Below are positions 9,260 through 25,479 of a DNA stretch of 64,000 nt, in pieces (the first letter of the stretch is position 1; the number at the start of each line of letters is the position of its first letter). This DNA comes from Pseudoxanthomonas spadix. GTDB taxonomy: Bacteria; Pseudomonadota; Gammaproteobacteria; Xanthomonadales; Xanthomonadaceae. The position numbers and the translations under genes are program-made. A model generated the notes under the pieces. It did not search any database. It saw only the letters and a program-made list of their open reading frames with translations, and was not told the origin of the DNA. Where the stretch lies: contig NZ_RDQN01000002.1 in NCBI RefSeq assembly GCF_003703395.1, positions 248,001-312,000 on the forward strand, read 5' to 3'.

Positions 9260-10585
9260 TTGAAGCGCTCGCTCGCCGGGCGGCTGCTGCTGTGGCTGGT
9301 GCCGCTGGGTGTGGTCGCCATCGCCCTGCCGCTGGCGCTGCAGGCCTGGCTGGACGATGTCTGGCTGTCCGGGGTGATCGCCGCGCTGATCCTGCTGCCG
9401 CTGGCGGTGTGGGTGCTGCGCCAGGCGGTGGCGCCGTTGAACTCGCTGTTCCGTGCCCTGTCCGGGGCGGTCAACAGCTATCGCGACGGCGAGTTCAACT
9501 TCGGCGTGCACTGGGACGGCAACGACGAATTGCACGATCTGGTGGTCTCCCACGAACAGCTGGGCCAGGTGCTGCGCGACCAGCGCCAGGGCCTGGCCCA
9601 GCGCGAACTGCTGCTGGACAGCATGGTCCAGCACTCGCCGGTGGCGATGCTGCTGCTGGCGCCCGGCGGCGATGGCGGCCTGCGCGTGGTGTTCGCCAAC
9701 CTGGCCGCACGTGCCTTGCTCCACGGCGGCAAGCGCATGGACGGCCAGCGCTTGGAATCGCTGCTGCAGCAGGCCCAGCCCGAGCTGGTGGAGGCGCTGG
9801 AGCGCGGTGGCGACAGCCTGTTCGCCGTGCCCTCCGGCGAGGAAGGTGGCGAGGAACAGATCTACCACCTGGCGCGGCGGCGCTTCCAGCTCAACGGCCG
9901 CCCACAGGAGCTGCTGCAGCTGTGGCGACTGACCAGCGAGCTGCGCCGCCAGGAAGTGCAGACCTGGAAGAAGGTCATCCGGGTGATCAGCCACGAGCTC
10001 AACAACGCGCTGGCGCCGATCGCCTCACTGGCCCATTCCGGCGGCGAACTGGTCCGGCGCGGGCGCCACGACCCGCTCGAGCACGTGTTTGCCACCATCG
10101 AGGAACGCGCACGCCACCTGGAGGAGTTCATCCGCGGCTATGCGCGCTTTGCCAAGCTGCCGCAGCCGCAGAAGCAGGCCGTCGAGTGGGCCGGGTTCCT
10201 GCGCGGGCTGCAGCAGCAGATCGGCTTCACCATCGAAGGCCAGGCCCAGGACACGCACAGCCGCATCGACCCGGCGCAGTTCGGCCAGGCGCTGCTGAAC
10301 CTGGTCAAGAACGCGCACGAATCCGGCGGCGACCCGGCGCAGGTGACGGTCAGGGTGCTGCCCCTGCACGGCCAGGTGCGCATCGAGGTGCTCGACCGCG
10401 GCGCCGGCATGAACCAGGCGGTGCTGCAGAACGCGCTGGTGCCGTTCTATTCGACCAAGCGCAACGGCACCGGCCTGGGCCTGGCACTGACCCGCGAGAT
10501 CATCGAGGCCCACGATGGCCGCATCGCCCTGCACAACCGCGAAGGCGGCGGCCTGTGCGTGACCCTGCACCTGCCGGGGAGCTGA
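9260..10585 (+). CDS. Sensor histidine kinase (NtrY-like), partner of the regulator at 7634
   Basis: A 441-residue kinase if TTG 9260 is the start. This start is chosen because the frame upstream is only repeat sequence with no other credible codon and the protein then begins 'MKRSLAGRLLLWLVPLG'. Two membrane segments (about 9-28 and 36-54) are separated by a very short loop, so there is almost no periplasmic sensor. A PAS-like region follows, then the H-box 'ISHELNNALAPIASLA', N-box 'LNLVKNAHESGG', and G-boxes 'DRGAGM' and 'NGTGLGLALT'. The short external loop suggests signal detection in the membrane or from the adjacent transporter, as in systems that sense transporter flux (inference). 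Confidence 0.88.
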   Translation: MKRSLAGRLLLWLVPLGVVAIALPLALQAWLDDVWLSGVIAALILLPLAVWVLRQAVAPLNSLFRALSGAVNSYRDGEFNFGVHWDGNDELHDLVVSHEQLGQVLRDQRQGLAQRELLLDSMVQHSPVAMLLLAPGGDGGLRVVFANLAARALLHGGKRMDGQRLESLLQQAQPELVEALERGGDSLFAVPSGEEGGEEQIYHLARRRFQLNGRPQELLQLWRLTSELRRQEVQTWKKVIRVISHELNNALAPIASLAHSGGELVRRGRHDPLEHVFATIEERARHLEEFIRGYARFAKLPQPQKQAVEWAGFLRGLQQQIGFTIEGQAQDTHSRIDPAQFGQALLNLVKNAHESGGDPAQVTVRVLPLHGQVRIEVLDRGAGMNQAVLQNALVPFYSTKRNGTGLGLALTREIIEAHDGRIALHNREGGGLCVTLHLPGS

Positions 10586-10641
10586 AGCGAGCAACCCGTG
10601 GAGGACAGGTCAGATGCGCACGGGCAACAGCAAAAGCGCGG

Positions 10642-12024
10642 TCACTTCTCGCGCTTGACGCCTGCCTTCGAAGGCCGCTGCCAGTCTTCCAGTGTGACCT
10701 GACGCGCCCGCGCCAGGGTCAACTCGCCGGCCGGCGCATTGCGGGTGATCACCGAACCGGCCCCCAGGGTGGCGCCATCGCCGATGGTCACCGGCGCCAC
10801 CAGCGATGCATTGCTGCCGACGAACACGTTGTCGCCAATGGTGGTGGTGAACTTGTTCACCCCGTCGTAGTTGCAGGTGATGGTGCCGGCGCCGATGTTG
10901 GTGCGGCTGCCGATCACCGCATCGCCCAGATAGCTCAGGTGATTGGCCTTGGTGCCCACGCCCAGCACCGCGTTCTTGGTCTCCACGAAATTGCCAATGT
11001 GCACGCCGTCGGCCAGCACCGTACCCGGGCGCAGGCGCGCGAACGGGCCGATCTGCACCGCGCCCTCGGTGACCACGCCTTCCAGGTCGCAATGGGCGCG
11101 TACCTCGGTTCCGGGACCGAGCTTGACGTCCTTCAGGCGCACGAACGGGCCGATCTGCACCCCGTCGCCCAGTTCGACCTGACCTTCAAGCACGACGTCG
11201 ACATCGATCTGCACGTCCTGGCCCACGCGCACGCTGCCGCGCTGGTCCACCCGCGCCGGGTCGATCAAACGCGCACCGGCCGCGCACAGCGCCCTGGCCT
11301 GGCGCAGTTGCCAGGTGCGCTCCAGCTGGGCCAGCTGCCACGGATCGTTGGCGCCCTCGGCCTCCAGTGGATCGGCGACCAGCACCATCTCGGCCGGGCT
11401 GAATTCGGCCGCGGCCATGGCGAAGATGTCGGTCAGGTAGTACTCGCCCTGCACGTTGTCGCTGGACAGCTGCGCCAGCCAGCGACGCAGCGCGGTCGAC
11501 TCGGCGGTGATGATGCCGGTGTTGATGGTGTGGATGTGGCGCTGCTCATCGTCGGCGTCCTTGTGCTCGACGATGGCGCCGACCTTGCCGGCCGCATCGC
11601 GCAGCACCCGGCCGTAGCCGCTCGGATCGTCGGGCTCGGCGACCAGCACGGCCAGGCGGCCGGGCGCATGCAGCAGCCGCAGCAAGGTCTGCGGACGGAT
11701 CAGCGGCACGTCGCCGTACAACACCAGCACGGTGGCCGCATCGGGGATGTTCTCCATCGCCTGCTGGACCGCGTGGCCGGTGCCCAGGCGCTGGGCCTGC
11801 TCGGCCCAGATCAGGTCGGGCTGGTCGGCAAAGGCCTCGCGCACCTGCTGGCCGCCATGGCCGTAGACCACGTGGATGGCAGCCGGACCCAGGGCGCGCG
11901 CGGCCTGGAGCACGTGCGCCAGCATCGGCCGCCCGGCGATCGGCTGAAGCACCTTGGGCCGCGCGGACTTCATCCGCTTGCCTTCGCCGGCGGCAAGGAT
12001 GATCACGTGCAGGGGCAGGGACAT
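10642..12024 (-). CDS. glmU: Bifunctional UDP-N-acetylglucosamine pyrophosphorylase / glucosamine-1-phosphate N-acetyltransferase
   Basis: A 460-residue cytoplasmic enzyme for the last two steps to UDP-GlcNAc, the precursor of peptidoglycan and lipopolysaccharide. The N-terminal pyrophosphorylase half has '[17 protein letters not shown]' and 'YGDVPLI'; the C-terminal half is a left-handed beta-helix acetyltransferase with hexapeptide repeats, '[20 protein letters not shown]' and '[12 protein letters not shown]'. Its length matches the family (about 455). ATG 12024 is chosen over an upstream in-frame ATG because the protein then begins '[15 protein letters not shown]' as in homologues. glmU commonly follows the atp operon; here a GtrA-family gene on the opposite strand and a palindrome lie between them. 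Confidence 0.97.
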   Translation of the reverse strand: MSLPLHVIILAAGEGKRMKSARPKVLQPIAGRPMLAHVLQAARALGPAAIHVVYGHGGQQVREAFADQPDLIWAEQAQRLGTGHAVQQAMENIPDAATVLVLYGDVPLIRPQTLLRLLHAPGRLAVLVAEPDDPSGYGRVLRDAAGKVGAIVEHKDADDEQRHIHTINTGIITAESTALRRWLAQLSSDNVQGEYYLTDIFAMAAAEFSPAEMVLVADPLEAEGANDPWQLAQLERTWQLRQARALCAAGARLIDPARVDQRGSVRVGQDVQIDVDVVLEGQVELGDGVQIGPFVRLKDVKLGPGTEVRAHCDLEGVVTEGAVQIGPFARLRPGTVLADGVHIGNFVETKNAVLGVGTKANHLSYLGDAVIGSRTNIGAGTITCNYDGVNKFTTTIGDNVFVGSNASLVAPVTIGDGATLGAGSVITRNAPAGELTLARARQVTLEDWQRPSKAGVKREK

Positions 12025-12137
12025 GGCGGGGAACCGGCGGCATGAGGACCGCGGAAGTTTAGAGCACCGCACGCATCCAACCATCATGCCGACGCCACGC
12101 CCGGTAGCATGGCGCGCATGCCATCGCCGCAGCGCCC

Positions 12138-12524
12138 ATGTCCCTGATCCGCCAAAGCCGTGCCTTCGTCATCGTCGGCGGCCTGCAGCTGCTGCTGGAC
12201 TGGAGCGTGTTCGTGGCCTTGAGCGCGCTGGGCGTGGACGCGGTGCCGGCCAACCTGTGCGGCCGGGTGGCCGGGGCGATGCTGGGGTTCTGGCTCAACG
12301 GCCGTTATACCTTCGCCTCGCGCGAGGACGGCGCGAGGCTGGGCTGGCCGCGGTTCTGGAAATTCCTTGCGGTCTGGCTCCCCGCGACCCTGCTCAGCAC
12401 CTGGCTGATCGTGCTGGTCGAGCATCACCTGGGCCTGCGCCTGGCCTGGCTGGCCAAGCCGCTGGTCGAAGGCGGGCTGGCGGTATTGACCTTCCTGGCC
12501 GGGCGCTACGTGATCTACCGGTGA
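12138..12524 (+). CDS. GtrA-family small membrane protein
   Basis: A 128-residue protein with four predicted membrane segments, matching GtrA-like flippase/glycan-modification proteins: the first helix '[19 protein letters not shown]', the family-typical '[12 protein letters not shown]' near residue 55, and the end 'LAGRYVIYR'. GtrA proteins are thought to help move undecaprenyl-phosphate-linked sugars across the inner membrane. No glycosyltransferase lies next to it, so its sugar is unknown. It is divergent from glmU and convergent with atpC. Confidence 0.85.
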   Translation: MSLIRQSRAFVIVGGLQLLLDWSVFVALSALGVDAVPANLCGRVAGAMLGFWLNGRYTFASREDGARLGWPRFWKFLAVWLPATLLSTWLIVLVEHHLGLRLAWLAKPLVEGGLAVLTFLAGRYVIYR

Positions 12525-12550
12525 CCCGGTCGAGCCGTTAACGAGGCTTG

Positions 12551-12588
12551 TTGCCCCCTCTCCCCCACACGTGGGGGAGAGGGGGCAA
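12551..12588. repeat. Perfect 18-bp-stem palindrome
   Basis: The left arm TTGCCCCCTCTCCCCCAC and its exact complement are separated by two bases. It lies between the convergent gtrA-like gene and atpC. A bidirectional terminator role is possible, but there is no T-run; it belongs to the C/G-rich palindrome class seen at 2886 and 9056. Confidence 0.75.
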
Positions 12589-12690
12589 AGCCGGACGCGG
12601 GAAGATGCCCGCTTGCAGTCGCTTCCCAAGCGAACGACGCCGGCGTCGTCGTGTTCCCGCTTGGCGGCCAGGCACCGCCGGGCGCGGCCC

Positions 12691-13116
12691 TCAGTGCTTG
12701 AGCGTCCTGCGCAGGCGCTCCAGCGCCTGCAGCTGGACGATGGCTTCCATCAGCTTGCGCTGGGCCGCCTCCAGGTCCTCGGTCTCGCCGCGGTTGGCAA
12801 TGACACGCTCGGCCTCTTCCTTGGCGGCCTTGACCGCGGCCTCGTCGATGTCCTGCGCGCGAATCGCGGTGTCGGTCAGCACGGTCACCACCTGCGGCTG
12901 CACTTCCAGGATGCCGCCGGAGATGGCGAAGTCCAGCTGCTCGCCCGAGGGCGTGGTCACCACGACCTTGCCGGCCTTGAGCCGGGTGATCAGTGGCGCA
13001 TGCCTGGGCGCGATGCCCAGCTCGCCCAGCTCGCCGGTGGCCACCACCAGGGTCGCCTCACCGTGGTAGATCTCCTGCTCGGCACTGACGATGTCGCAAC
13101 GGATGGTGCTTGCCAT
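12691..13116 (-). CDS. atpC: F1Fo ATP synthase epsilon subunit
   Basis: A 141-residue F1 central-stalk subunit and ATPase inhibitor: N-terminal beta-sandwich ('[20 protein letters not shown]', '[14 protein letters not shown]') followed by a two-helix C-terminal domain rich in Ala and Glu. It is the last gene of the atp operon and is separated from atpD by 144 bases that hold a repeat cluster. Confidence 0.96.
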   Translation of the reverse strand: MASTIRCDIVSAEQEIYHGEATLVVATGELGELGIAPRHAPLITRLKAGKVVVTTPSGEQLDFAISGGILEVQPQVVTVLTDTAIRAQDIDEAAVKAAKEEAERVIANRGETEDLEAAQRKLMEAIVQLQALERLRRTLKH

Positions 13117-13133
13117 GGTCGACTCATTCCCAC

Positions 13134-13257
13134 GTAGGGCGGGTCTTGACCCGCCGATTGGTAACGCAATGGCAGGTCAAGCCCCGCCGATTGGTGACGT
13201 AGGGCGGGTCTTGACCCGCCGATTGATGATGCAGCGGCGGGTCGAGACCCGCCCTAC
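13134..13257. repeat. GGGCGGGTC-type repeat cluster inside the atp operon (atpD-atpC)
   Basis: Four units: GTAG-headed units at 13134 and about 13199, a degenerate unit with 'CAGGTCAAGCCCCG' near 13172, and a CTAC-ended inverted unit ending at 13257, four bases before the atpD stop codon. On the mRNA these can form alternative hairpins between the beta and epsilon coding regions. Confidence 0.85.
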
Positions 13258-13260
13258 AAC

Positions 13261-14752
<1,492 letters not shown>

Positions 14753-14760
14753 GGGATGTC

Positions 14761-15624
14761 TCAGACTGCTGCCGCGCCGCCGACGATTTCGGAAATTTCC
14801 TGGGTGATCGCCGCCTGGCGCGCCTTGTTGTAGGACAACTGCAAGGTGCCGATCAGCTTGCTTGCGTTGTCGCTGGCCGCCTTCATGGCAACCATGCGCG
14901 CGGCGTGCTCGGATGCAACGTTCTCGAGCACGGCCTGGTAGACCAGCGACTCGATGTAGCGCGCCAGCACGTGCTCGAGCACGGTCCTGGCGTCAGGCTC
15001 GTAGATGTAGTCCCAGTCGTGCTGGGCGACGCTTTCGTCGGCTTTTGGCAACGGCAGCAGCTGGTCGAAGGCGGCCTTCTGCGACATCGTGTTGACGAAC
15101 TGGTTGTAGACCAGAAACACCCGGTCGACCTTGCCCGACTCGTAGGCGTCCAGCATCACCTTGACCACGCCGATCAGCTGCTCGACATGCGGCGCATCGC
15201 CCAGGTGGCTGACGCTGCCGATCATGTCGACCTTGAGCCGGCGGAAGAACACCGAGGCCTTCTGGCCGATGGTGACCACGTCGATCTGTGCACCCTGCTC
15301 CTGCCACTTGCGCATCTCGCCCAGGGTCTTGCGGAACAGGTTGTTGTTCAGGCCGCCGGCCAGGCCGCGGTCGGAAGAGATCACCACATAGCCGACCCGC
15401 TCGACCTTCTCGCGCTCGACCAGGTAGGGATGCTGGAAGTCGGTGTTGGCCTGGGCCAGGTGGCCGATCAACTGGCGCATGGCGCGGGCGTAGGGGCGCG
15501 AGACCTTCATGCGCTCCTGCGCACGGCGGATCTTGGCGGCCGACACCATCTCCAGCGCGCGGGTCACCTTGCGGGTGTTCTGCACGCTCTTGATCTTGTT
15601 TTTGATTTCTCTGCCGCCTGCCAT
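14761..15624 (-). CDS. atpG: F1Fo ATP synthase gamma subunit
   Basis: The 287-residue central shaft of F1. The N-terminal coiled-coil helix begins '[20 protein letters not shown]', the conserved '[15 protein letters not shown]' lies in the middle, and the C-terminal helix has '[20 protein letters not shown]' and ends '[12 protein letters not shown]'. Its length is normal. It is flanked on both sides by repeats. Confidence 0.97.
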   Translation of the reverse strand: MAGGREIKNKIKSVQNTRKVTRALEMVSAAKIRRAQERMKVSRPYARAMRQLIGHLAQANTDFQHPYLVEREKVERVGYVVISSDRGLAGGLNNNLFRKTLGEMRKWQEQGAQIDVVTIGQKASVFFRRLKVDMIGSVSHLGDAPHVEQLIGVVKVMLDAYESGKVDRVFLVYNQFVNTMSQKAAFDQLLPLPKADESVAQHDWDYIYEPDARTVLEHVLARYIESLVYQAVLENVASEHAARMVAMKAASDNASKLIGTLQLSYNKARQAAITQEISEIVGGAAAV

Positions 15625-15635
15625 TTTTTTTCTCG

Positions 15636-15729
15636 GTAGGGCGGGTCTGGACCCGCCATTGCGATGTATACCGAAGGCGGGTCGAGACCCGCCCCGCCTT
15701 TACCAACGGCGGGTTGAAACCCGCCCTAC
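15636..15729. repeat. GGGCGGGTC-type repeat cluster inside the atp operon (atpA-atpG)
   Basis: One GTAG-headed unit at 15636, a middle inverted unit and a CTAC-ended unit to 15729, filling the 109-base gap between atpA and atpG and ending five bases before the atpA stop codon. Confidence 0.85.
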
Positions 15730-15733
15730 GCCT

Positions 15734-17281
<1,548 letters not shown>

Positions 17282-17293
17282 GATGGTTTTCCT

Positions 17294-17454
17294 GTAGGGC
17301 GGGTCTTGACCCGCCATCGTGATCGTTCGGCGGGCCTTGACCCGTCATTCGGAGTCTTGACCCGTCATCCGGCGGGTCTTGACCTGCCATTCGGTGGGTC
17401 GAGACCCCATTCGGCGGGTCGAGACCCCATTCGGCGGGTCAAGACCCGCCCTAC
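17294..17454. repeat. Expanded, partly degenerate GGGCGGGTC-type repeat array (atpH-atpA)
   Basis: About seven successive units in 161 bases: a perfect GTAG-headed unit at 17294, several degenerate ones ('GGGCCTTGACCCGTC', 'GAGTCTTGACCCGTC', 'GGGTCTTGACCTGCC'), a 'CATTCGGCGGGTCGAGACCC' unit in near-identical tandem copies, and a perfect CTAC-ended unit to 17454. The spacer CATTCGG recurs between units, which points to tandem duplication within the array. Confidence 0.85.
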
Positions 17455-17463
17455 GTATTCCGG

Positions 17464-17991
17464 TCAGTTCGCCAGCGCCGCCTGCAGACGCGCCAGCTTG
17501 CCCTTGAGCGAACCGTCGATGACCACATCGCCGGCGTTGATGATCGCGCCGCCGATCAGCGAGGCATCTACCGCCGTGCTGACCTGCACGTCACGGCCGA
17601 ACCGCCTGGCCAGTGCTGCCTTGATCGTGTCCAGCTCGCCTTCCGGCAGCTCCGCGGCCGAGGTGACCGTGGCCAGCACGACGCGCTCGGCCTCGGCGCG
17701 CAGTTGTTCGAACAGCGCGGCGATCTCCGGCAACAGGGTCAGGCGACGCGCATCGGCCAGTACGCCGAGGAAGCGCACATATGCTTGGCCGGCGCCTTCG
17801 GGCGACAACAGCATCACCGCCTGCTCGCGGCTCAGCTGCGGGTTCAGCAGCAGCGCGGCAACCCTTGGATCGGCAGCGACCTGGGCGGAAAAGCCCAGGG
17901 CCTGCGACCACGCCGGCAGCTGCTGTTCGTCGCTGGCCGCACCGAACGCGGCACGGGCGTAGGGGCGGGCAAGCGTGATGGACTGGCTCAT
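17464..17991 (-). CDS. atpH: F1Fo ATP synthase delta subunit
   Basis: The 175-residue peripheral-stalk subunit that ties F1 to the b dimer: N-terminal helical domain ('ARPYARAAFGAASDEQQL') and C-terminal domain ending with the family motif 'DASLIGGAIINAGDVVIDGS'. ATG 17991 is chosen from this N-terminus; the stop codon lies ten bases past the repeat array. It starts 16 bases after the atpF stop. Confidence 0.96.
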   Translation of the reverse strand: MSQSITLARPYARAAFGAASDEQQLPAWSQALGFSAQVAADPRVAALLLNPQLSREQAVMLLSPEGAGQAYVRFLGVLADARRLTLLPEIAALFEQLRAEAERVVLATVTSAAELPEGELDTIKAALARRFGRDVQVSTAVDASLIGGAIINAGDVVIDGSLKGKLARLQAALAN

Positions 17992-18007
17992 GGGTGGATC
18001 ATCCGAT

Positions 18008-18478
18008 TCAGATCTGCGCCGCCAGCTCGTCCAGCAGCGCCCTGTGGGCGGCCGGATCGATCTCGCGGTGCAGCAGCTTCTCGGCACCACTCACCGCCAG
18101 CGCGGACACCTGCTTGCGCAGCTCCTCGCGGGCACGGTTGGCGGCGGCGGCGATCTCTTCCTGGGCCAGGTCCTTCTGCCGGTTCGCTTCGGCGACGGCT
18201 TCGTTGCGGGCTGCCTCCACGATCTGGTTGGCGCGGGCATGGGCCTGGTCGATGATCTCGTTGGCCTTGACGCGCGCGTCCTTGAGGGCCTCGTTGGCCT
18301 TCTCCTGCGCCTGGGCCAGGTCGCGCTGGCTGCGGTCGGCAGCAGCCAGGCCTTCGGCGATCTTCTTCTGCCGTTCTTCAAGCGCCGCGTTCAGCGGCGG
18401 CCAGATGAACTTCATCGTGAACACGATCAGGATCACGAAGGAGAGCATCTGGCCGAAGAAGGTCATGTTGATGTTCAT
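18008..18478 (-). CDS. atpF: F1Fo ATP synthase b subunit
   Basis: The 156-residue peripheral-stalk subunit. The N-terminal membrane helix ('[20 protein letters not shown]') is followed by '[19 protein letters not shown]' and a long charged, Ala-rich helix that dimerises in the cytoplasm. Its length equals that of typical proteobacterial b subunits. Confidence 0.97.
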   Translation of the reverse strand: MNINMTFFGQMLSFVILIVFTMKFIWPPLNAALEERQKKIAEGLAAADRSQRDLAQAQEKANEALKDARVKANEIIDQAHARANQIVEAARNEAVAEANRQKDLAQEEIAAAANRAREELRKQVSALAVSGAEKLLHREIDPAAHRALLDELAAQI

Positions 18479-18576
18479 GACGTGTCCTCAACGGGTTTCG
18501 TTTCGTCCCGCCATGCGTGGGTGCATGGCGGGCAGTGCATCGCGGCCCGCCTCTGGGGCGGTCCGCGCGCGACGGC

Positions 18577-20181
<1,605 letters not shown>

Positions 20182-20193
20182 TCAAGCCAACGA

Positions 20194-20223
20194 AGTATAG
20201 CAGTGCGGTGAATTTAGCCACAA
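20194..20223 (-). promoter_or_regulatory. Putative sigma-70 promoter of the atp operon
   Basis: On the minus strand a -35-like TTGTGG (20218-20223) and a -10 TATACT (20194-20199), preceded by an extended TG, are 18 bases apart. This would start the atp mRNA near 20187, giving a leader of about 55 bases before atpI. It is the most AT-rich stretch of the gap. Confidence 0.6.
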
Positions 20224-20407
20224 CCGGCAGATGCCTGATTTGCCCTGTAAAAGGCGCCGATTCGCAGGGCGTGCGGCGCAATCGGTGTGGAATCGGTTAC
20301 CCGGGTACCTTCTCCTGTCCAGGGGCACAGGAACTTTCCCGGCAGGGTGCGGTCGATGACCACAAGGCCCGCGCCCACTTCCTCGTCGATGCGCCGCGCG
20401 GACCTTC

Positions 20408-20443
20408 GAAGCCCCGGTCAGTGCCGGGGCTTCTCTTGTTTGT
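20408..20443 (+). terminator. Orphan plus-strand intrinsic terminator; possible small RNA end
   Basis: The 10-bp stem GAAGCCCCGG/CCGGGGCTTC has a six-base loop and is followed by TCTTGTTTGT. No gene lies upstream on the plus strand: the nearest features are the divergent atp promoter and, between 20224 and 20407, sequence with a second hairpin (TCCTGT/ACAGGA, about 20313-20332) and no coding frame that I credit. A short RNA ending here is therefore possible. The rest of the 584-base gap between atpI and 20720 shows nothing else. Confidence 0.55.
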
Positions 20444-20719
20444 GGCCCTCGTTCGCTGCCGGGCAGGCGCATCGCGTGCCCTCGCCAACGGGATCGCTGG
20501 CCTGCGCAGGCAGCGCGCGCCCATCGCCGCAGCGTGCGCCAGCTGCGCCGCCGGCACACGATGCCGCCGGCGCACAAGACCCACCTCGAAAGGTGCCTTG
20601 TCCGCGTTCCATATTTGAATCTTCAACTTCCAATTCTTCACCGATCCTGCACGAGAGCCGGTGCAGCTTGTGCCCTCGCTGGCGCCCGCCGGTGACCTAT
20701 TTTTGCAGGAGCAATTTTG

Positions 20720-21550
20720 ATGAAAGCCCTTTCTTCCCTGACCTTGGCTGGCCTGACCACTGCGGCGCTGGCCGCCTTTGCCGCCCCGGCCGCTGCGCAG
20801 GCCCAAGGCGACAGCGCCTTCACCCTGCGCATCGGCGCGATGAGCGCCGACGGCGATGCAACCCTGAAAGGCAGCGCCAATACCGTGGACCAGAGCTTCA
20901 GTGGCAGTGAGGATTTCGATTTCGGAAGCTCCGAAGTCTCGCCGCGCGTGGATGGCGTCTGGAAAATCAGCGATCGCAACCGGCTGATCTTCGATTACTT
21001 CAGCTACGACAAGGACAACACCCAGACCATTGGACAGGACGTTTCCTTCGGCGGCTATTCGGTGCCGGCGGACAGCTCGGTCAAACTGGAGACCAAGTTC
21101 CAGCTGGCAAGCCTGATCTATGATTTCGCCGTGATCGAAACCGAAAACGTATCGCTGGGACTGGAGCTGGGCGCGGAGTGGGCCAAGATCGACGCGACCG
21201 TGAGCGGAGATGCCGGCGAGCTTGGCAGTTTCCGCGAGTCGGTAGAGGAAGACGGCATCGCGCCGGTGGTGGGTCTGCGCTTCACCGCCATTCCCGGTGA
21301 GCACTGGATGATCAATGTGCAGGGCCAGTATCTGGACGCCGAGTGGGGCAACTTCGACTACACCGGCAAGATCAAGCGCGCCAATGCGGCCGTGGAATAC
21401 AAGTTCACGCCCAACTTCGGGGTCTATGCAGGCTATGACTGGTTCGACATCGATTACAACGAGAACTACTCTTCCGGCGATGTGACAGGCCGTGCCGGTC
21501 TGGAACTGGAATTCAAGGGACCGGTGGCCGGTTTGACCTTCGCGTTCTGA
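20720..21550 (+). CDS. Outer-membrane beta-barrel protein
   Basis: A 276-residue protein with a signal peptide (cleavage probably after 'APAAAQA'), then alternating amphipathic strands with aromatic belts ('NRLIFDYFSYDKDN', 'FGVYAGYDWFDIDYNENY') and a terminal Phe ('VAGLTFAF'), the signature read by the BAM machinery. It resembles the OmpA-like/OMP_b-brl eight-stranded class. ATG 20720 has AGGAG at 20707-20711. Function is unknown; such barrels are often porin-like or adhesin-like. It forms a single-gene unit with its own terminator. Confidence 0.85.
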   Translation: MKALSSLTLAGLTTAALAAFAAPAAAQAQGDSAFTLRIGAMSADGDATLKGSANTVDQSFSGSEDFDFGSSEVSPRVDGVWKISDRNRLIFDYFSYDKDNTQTIGQDVSFGGYSVPADSSVKLETKFQLASLIYDFAVIETENVSLGLELGAEWAKIDATVSGDAGELGSFRESVEEDGIAPVVGLRFTAIPGEHWMINVQGQYLDAEWGNFDYTGKIKRANAAVEYKFTPNFGVYAGYDWFDIDYNENYSSGDVTGRAGLELEFKGPVAGLTFAF

Positions 21551-21576
21551 AGACACGCACCACCACAGGGACGAGC

Positions 21577-21608
21577 AAGGGCCGCGATGCAGATCGCGGC
21601 CCTTTCGC
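21577..21608 (+). terminator. Intrinsic terminator of the outer-membrane protein gene
   Basis: A 12-bp stem AAGGGCCGCGAT/ATCGCGGCCCTT with a four-base loop, followed by a short T-rich tail (TTTCGCTT), 27 bases past the stop codon. Confidence 0.75.
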
Positions 21609-21628
21609 TTGGCGGCTGCAACCGGAGC

Positions 21629-21650
21629 GGCGGGTCGAGACCCGCCCTAC
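21629..21650. repeat. Single GGGCGGGTC-type repeat unit
   Basis: One CTAC-ended unit (GGCGGGTCGAGACCCGCC core) between the convergent barrel-protein gene and lpdA. Confidence 0.85.
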
Positions 21651-21684
21651 GTGCTGCTTGCGGGGCCGAAAGCGGCGGCGTTGC

Positions 21685-23886
<2,202 letters not shown>

Positions 23887-24024
23887 GCGCAGCCTCGTAG
23901 GAATTGGGCGGATGCCATCCCTGGCGTGTGTTCAGCGGCCCCGGAGAGACGGCCCGACCCTCCATGGTCGTGCGCTCACCCCGGCTGCGCAGCATCGCCG
24001 CGCAAGGCCCCATCGTCGCTGGCC

Positions 24025-25479
24025 TTACAGCAGGACCCGGCGCATGTCGCCCAGGACCCTGGCCAGATCGGCGGTGAAGCGCGCGGCAAGCGCGCCGTCG
24101 ATGACCCGATGGTCGTAGCTCAGCGACAGCGGCAGCATCAGGCGCGGCTGGAAGGCCTTGCCGTCCCACACCGGCTGGATCGACGACCTGGACACGCCCA
24201 GGATCGCCACTTCCGGCGCGTTGATGATCGGCGTGAATGCGGTGCCGCCGATGCCGCCCAGCGAGGAGATCGAGAAGCAGCCGCCACTCATCTGCGCCGG
24301 GCCGAGCTTGCCCTCGCGGGCCTTGCCGGCCAGCTCGCCGGTCTCGGCGGCGATCTCGTTGATGCCCTTGCGGTCCACGTCACGGATCACCGGCACGACC
24401 AGCCCATTGGGGGTGTCGGCGGCAAAGCCGATGTGGAAGTACTGCTTCAGGGTGAGGTTCTCGCCGGAGGCATCCACCGAGGCATTGAAGGTCGGGTACT
24501 TCTTCAGCAGCGCGGCGCTGGCCTTGATCAGGAAGGCGAGCAGGGTCAGCTTGACGCCGGACCTGGACTTTTCCGCTTCCTGGTTGAGCGCCACGCGCAG
24601 GTCTTCCAGCTCGGTGATGTCGGCCGCATCGAACTGGGTGACGTGCGGGATCATGGCCCAGTTGCGGGCCAGGTTGGCGCCGGAGATCTTCTGGATGCGG
24701 CTGAGCGGCTTGACCTCGGTCTGGCCGAACTTGCTGAAGTCCACCTTCGGCCACGGCAGCAGCGCCTGCCCGGGACCTGATCCGGGGCTCAGGCCGTTGC
24801 CACCCCCGGCGGCGCTCGCGCCGCCACCGGCCAGGGCCTGCTTGACGAATCCCTGCACGTCTTCCCTGGTGATGCGCCCATGGCGGGCGCTGCCGGTGAC
24901 CTGGCGCAGGTCCACGCCCAGCTCGCGGGCAAACAGGCGCACGGCCGGGCTGGCGTGCGGCACCTTGTCAGGCATCACCCGCGCGGCGTCGAAGCTCACC
25001 GGCGGGGTGCTGGTCGGCGGCGATGGCGGTTCGGCCTGGCCGGAGGTCGCGCCCGAGGCGGTGCGCGACTGCGACATCGCGATCTCGCGCTGGGTCAGCT
25101 TGTCGGGCGTGGGGCTGGTGTCGACCGGCTCGACCGGCGCGTCGGGTTCGACCGGCCTGGCCGGCGACGGCGCGACGGCCTTGGCCGGCGCCGCCTCGGC
25201 TTCCTGTTCGGCCTTGGCCGCGGCGGCCTGGCTTTCGCCTTGCGGCTCGATCAAGGCGACCACGTCGCCTGCGGACAGGGTATCGCCGACCTTGACCTTG
25301 AGTTCCTTGACCACACCGCCAAACGCGGCCGGCACTTCCAGGGTGGCCTTGTCCGACTCCAGGGTGATCAACCCCTGATCCTTCTTCACCGTGTCCCCGA
25401 CGGAGACCAGCACCTCGATCACGGGCACGTCGCGGTAGTCACCGATGTCGGGAACGCGTGCTTCCTGGGCTTGAGCCAT
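24025..25479 (-). CDS. aceF: Pyruvate dehydrogenase complex E2 (dihydrolipoyl acetyltransferase)
   Basis: A 484-residue core of the pyruvate dehydrogenase complex that moves the acetyl group to CoA. It has one lipoyl domain (1-80, K44 in ESDKA), a long Ala/Pro linker, a peripheral subunit-binding domain ('ASPAVRLFARELGVDLRQV', then 'GRITREDVQGFV'), and the catalytic domain with the active-site 'SYDHRVIDG'. ATG 25479 is chosen because the lipoyl domain then starts at residue 5. E2 here has a single lipoyl domain while the following E3 has two, so lipoyl carriers are spread over both subunits. A 138-base gap separates it from lpdA. Confidence 0.96.
   Translation of the reverse strand: MAQAQEARVPDIGDYRDVPVIEVLVSVGDTVKKDQGLITLESDKATLEVPAAFGGVVKELKVKVGDTLSAGDVVALIEPQGESQAAAAKAEQEAEAAPAKAVAPSPARPVEPDAPVEPVDTSPTPDKLTQREIAMSQSRTASGATSGQAEPPSPPTSTPPVSFDAARVMPDKVPHASPAVRLFARELGVDLRQVTGSARHGRITREDVQGFVKQALAGGGASAAGGGNGLSPGSGPGQALLPWPKVDFSKFGQTEVKPLSRIQKISGANLARNWAMIPHVTQFDAADITELEDLRVALNQEAEKSRSGVKLTLLAFLIKASAALLKKYPTFNASVDASGENLTLKQYFHIGFAADTPNGLVVPVIRDVDRKGINEIAAETGELAGKAREGKLGPAQMSGGCFSISSLGGIGGTAFTPIINAPEVAILGVSRSSIQPVWDGKAFQPRLMLPLSLSYDHRVIDGALAARFTADLARVLGDMRRVLL

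Noticed and set aside
20408-20443. 6S RNA, 4.5S RNA or RNase P RNA at the orphan terminator
   Set aside because: None of the hallmark conserved sequences of these RNAs is visible upstream of the stem.
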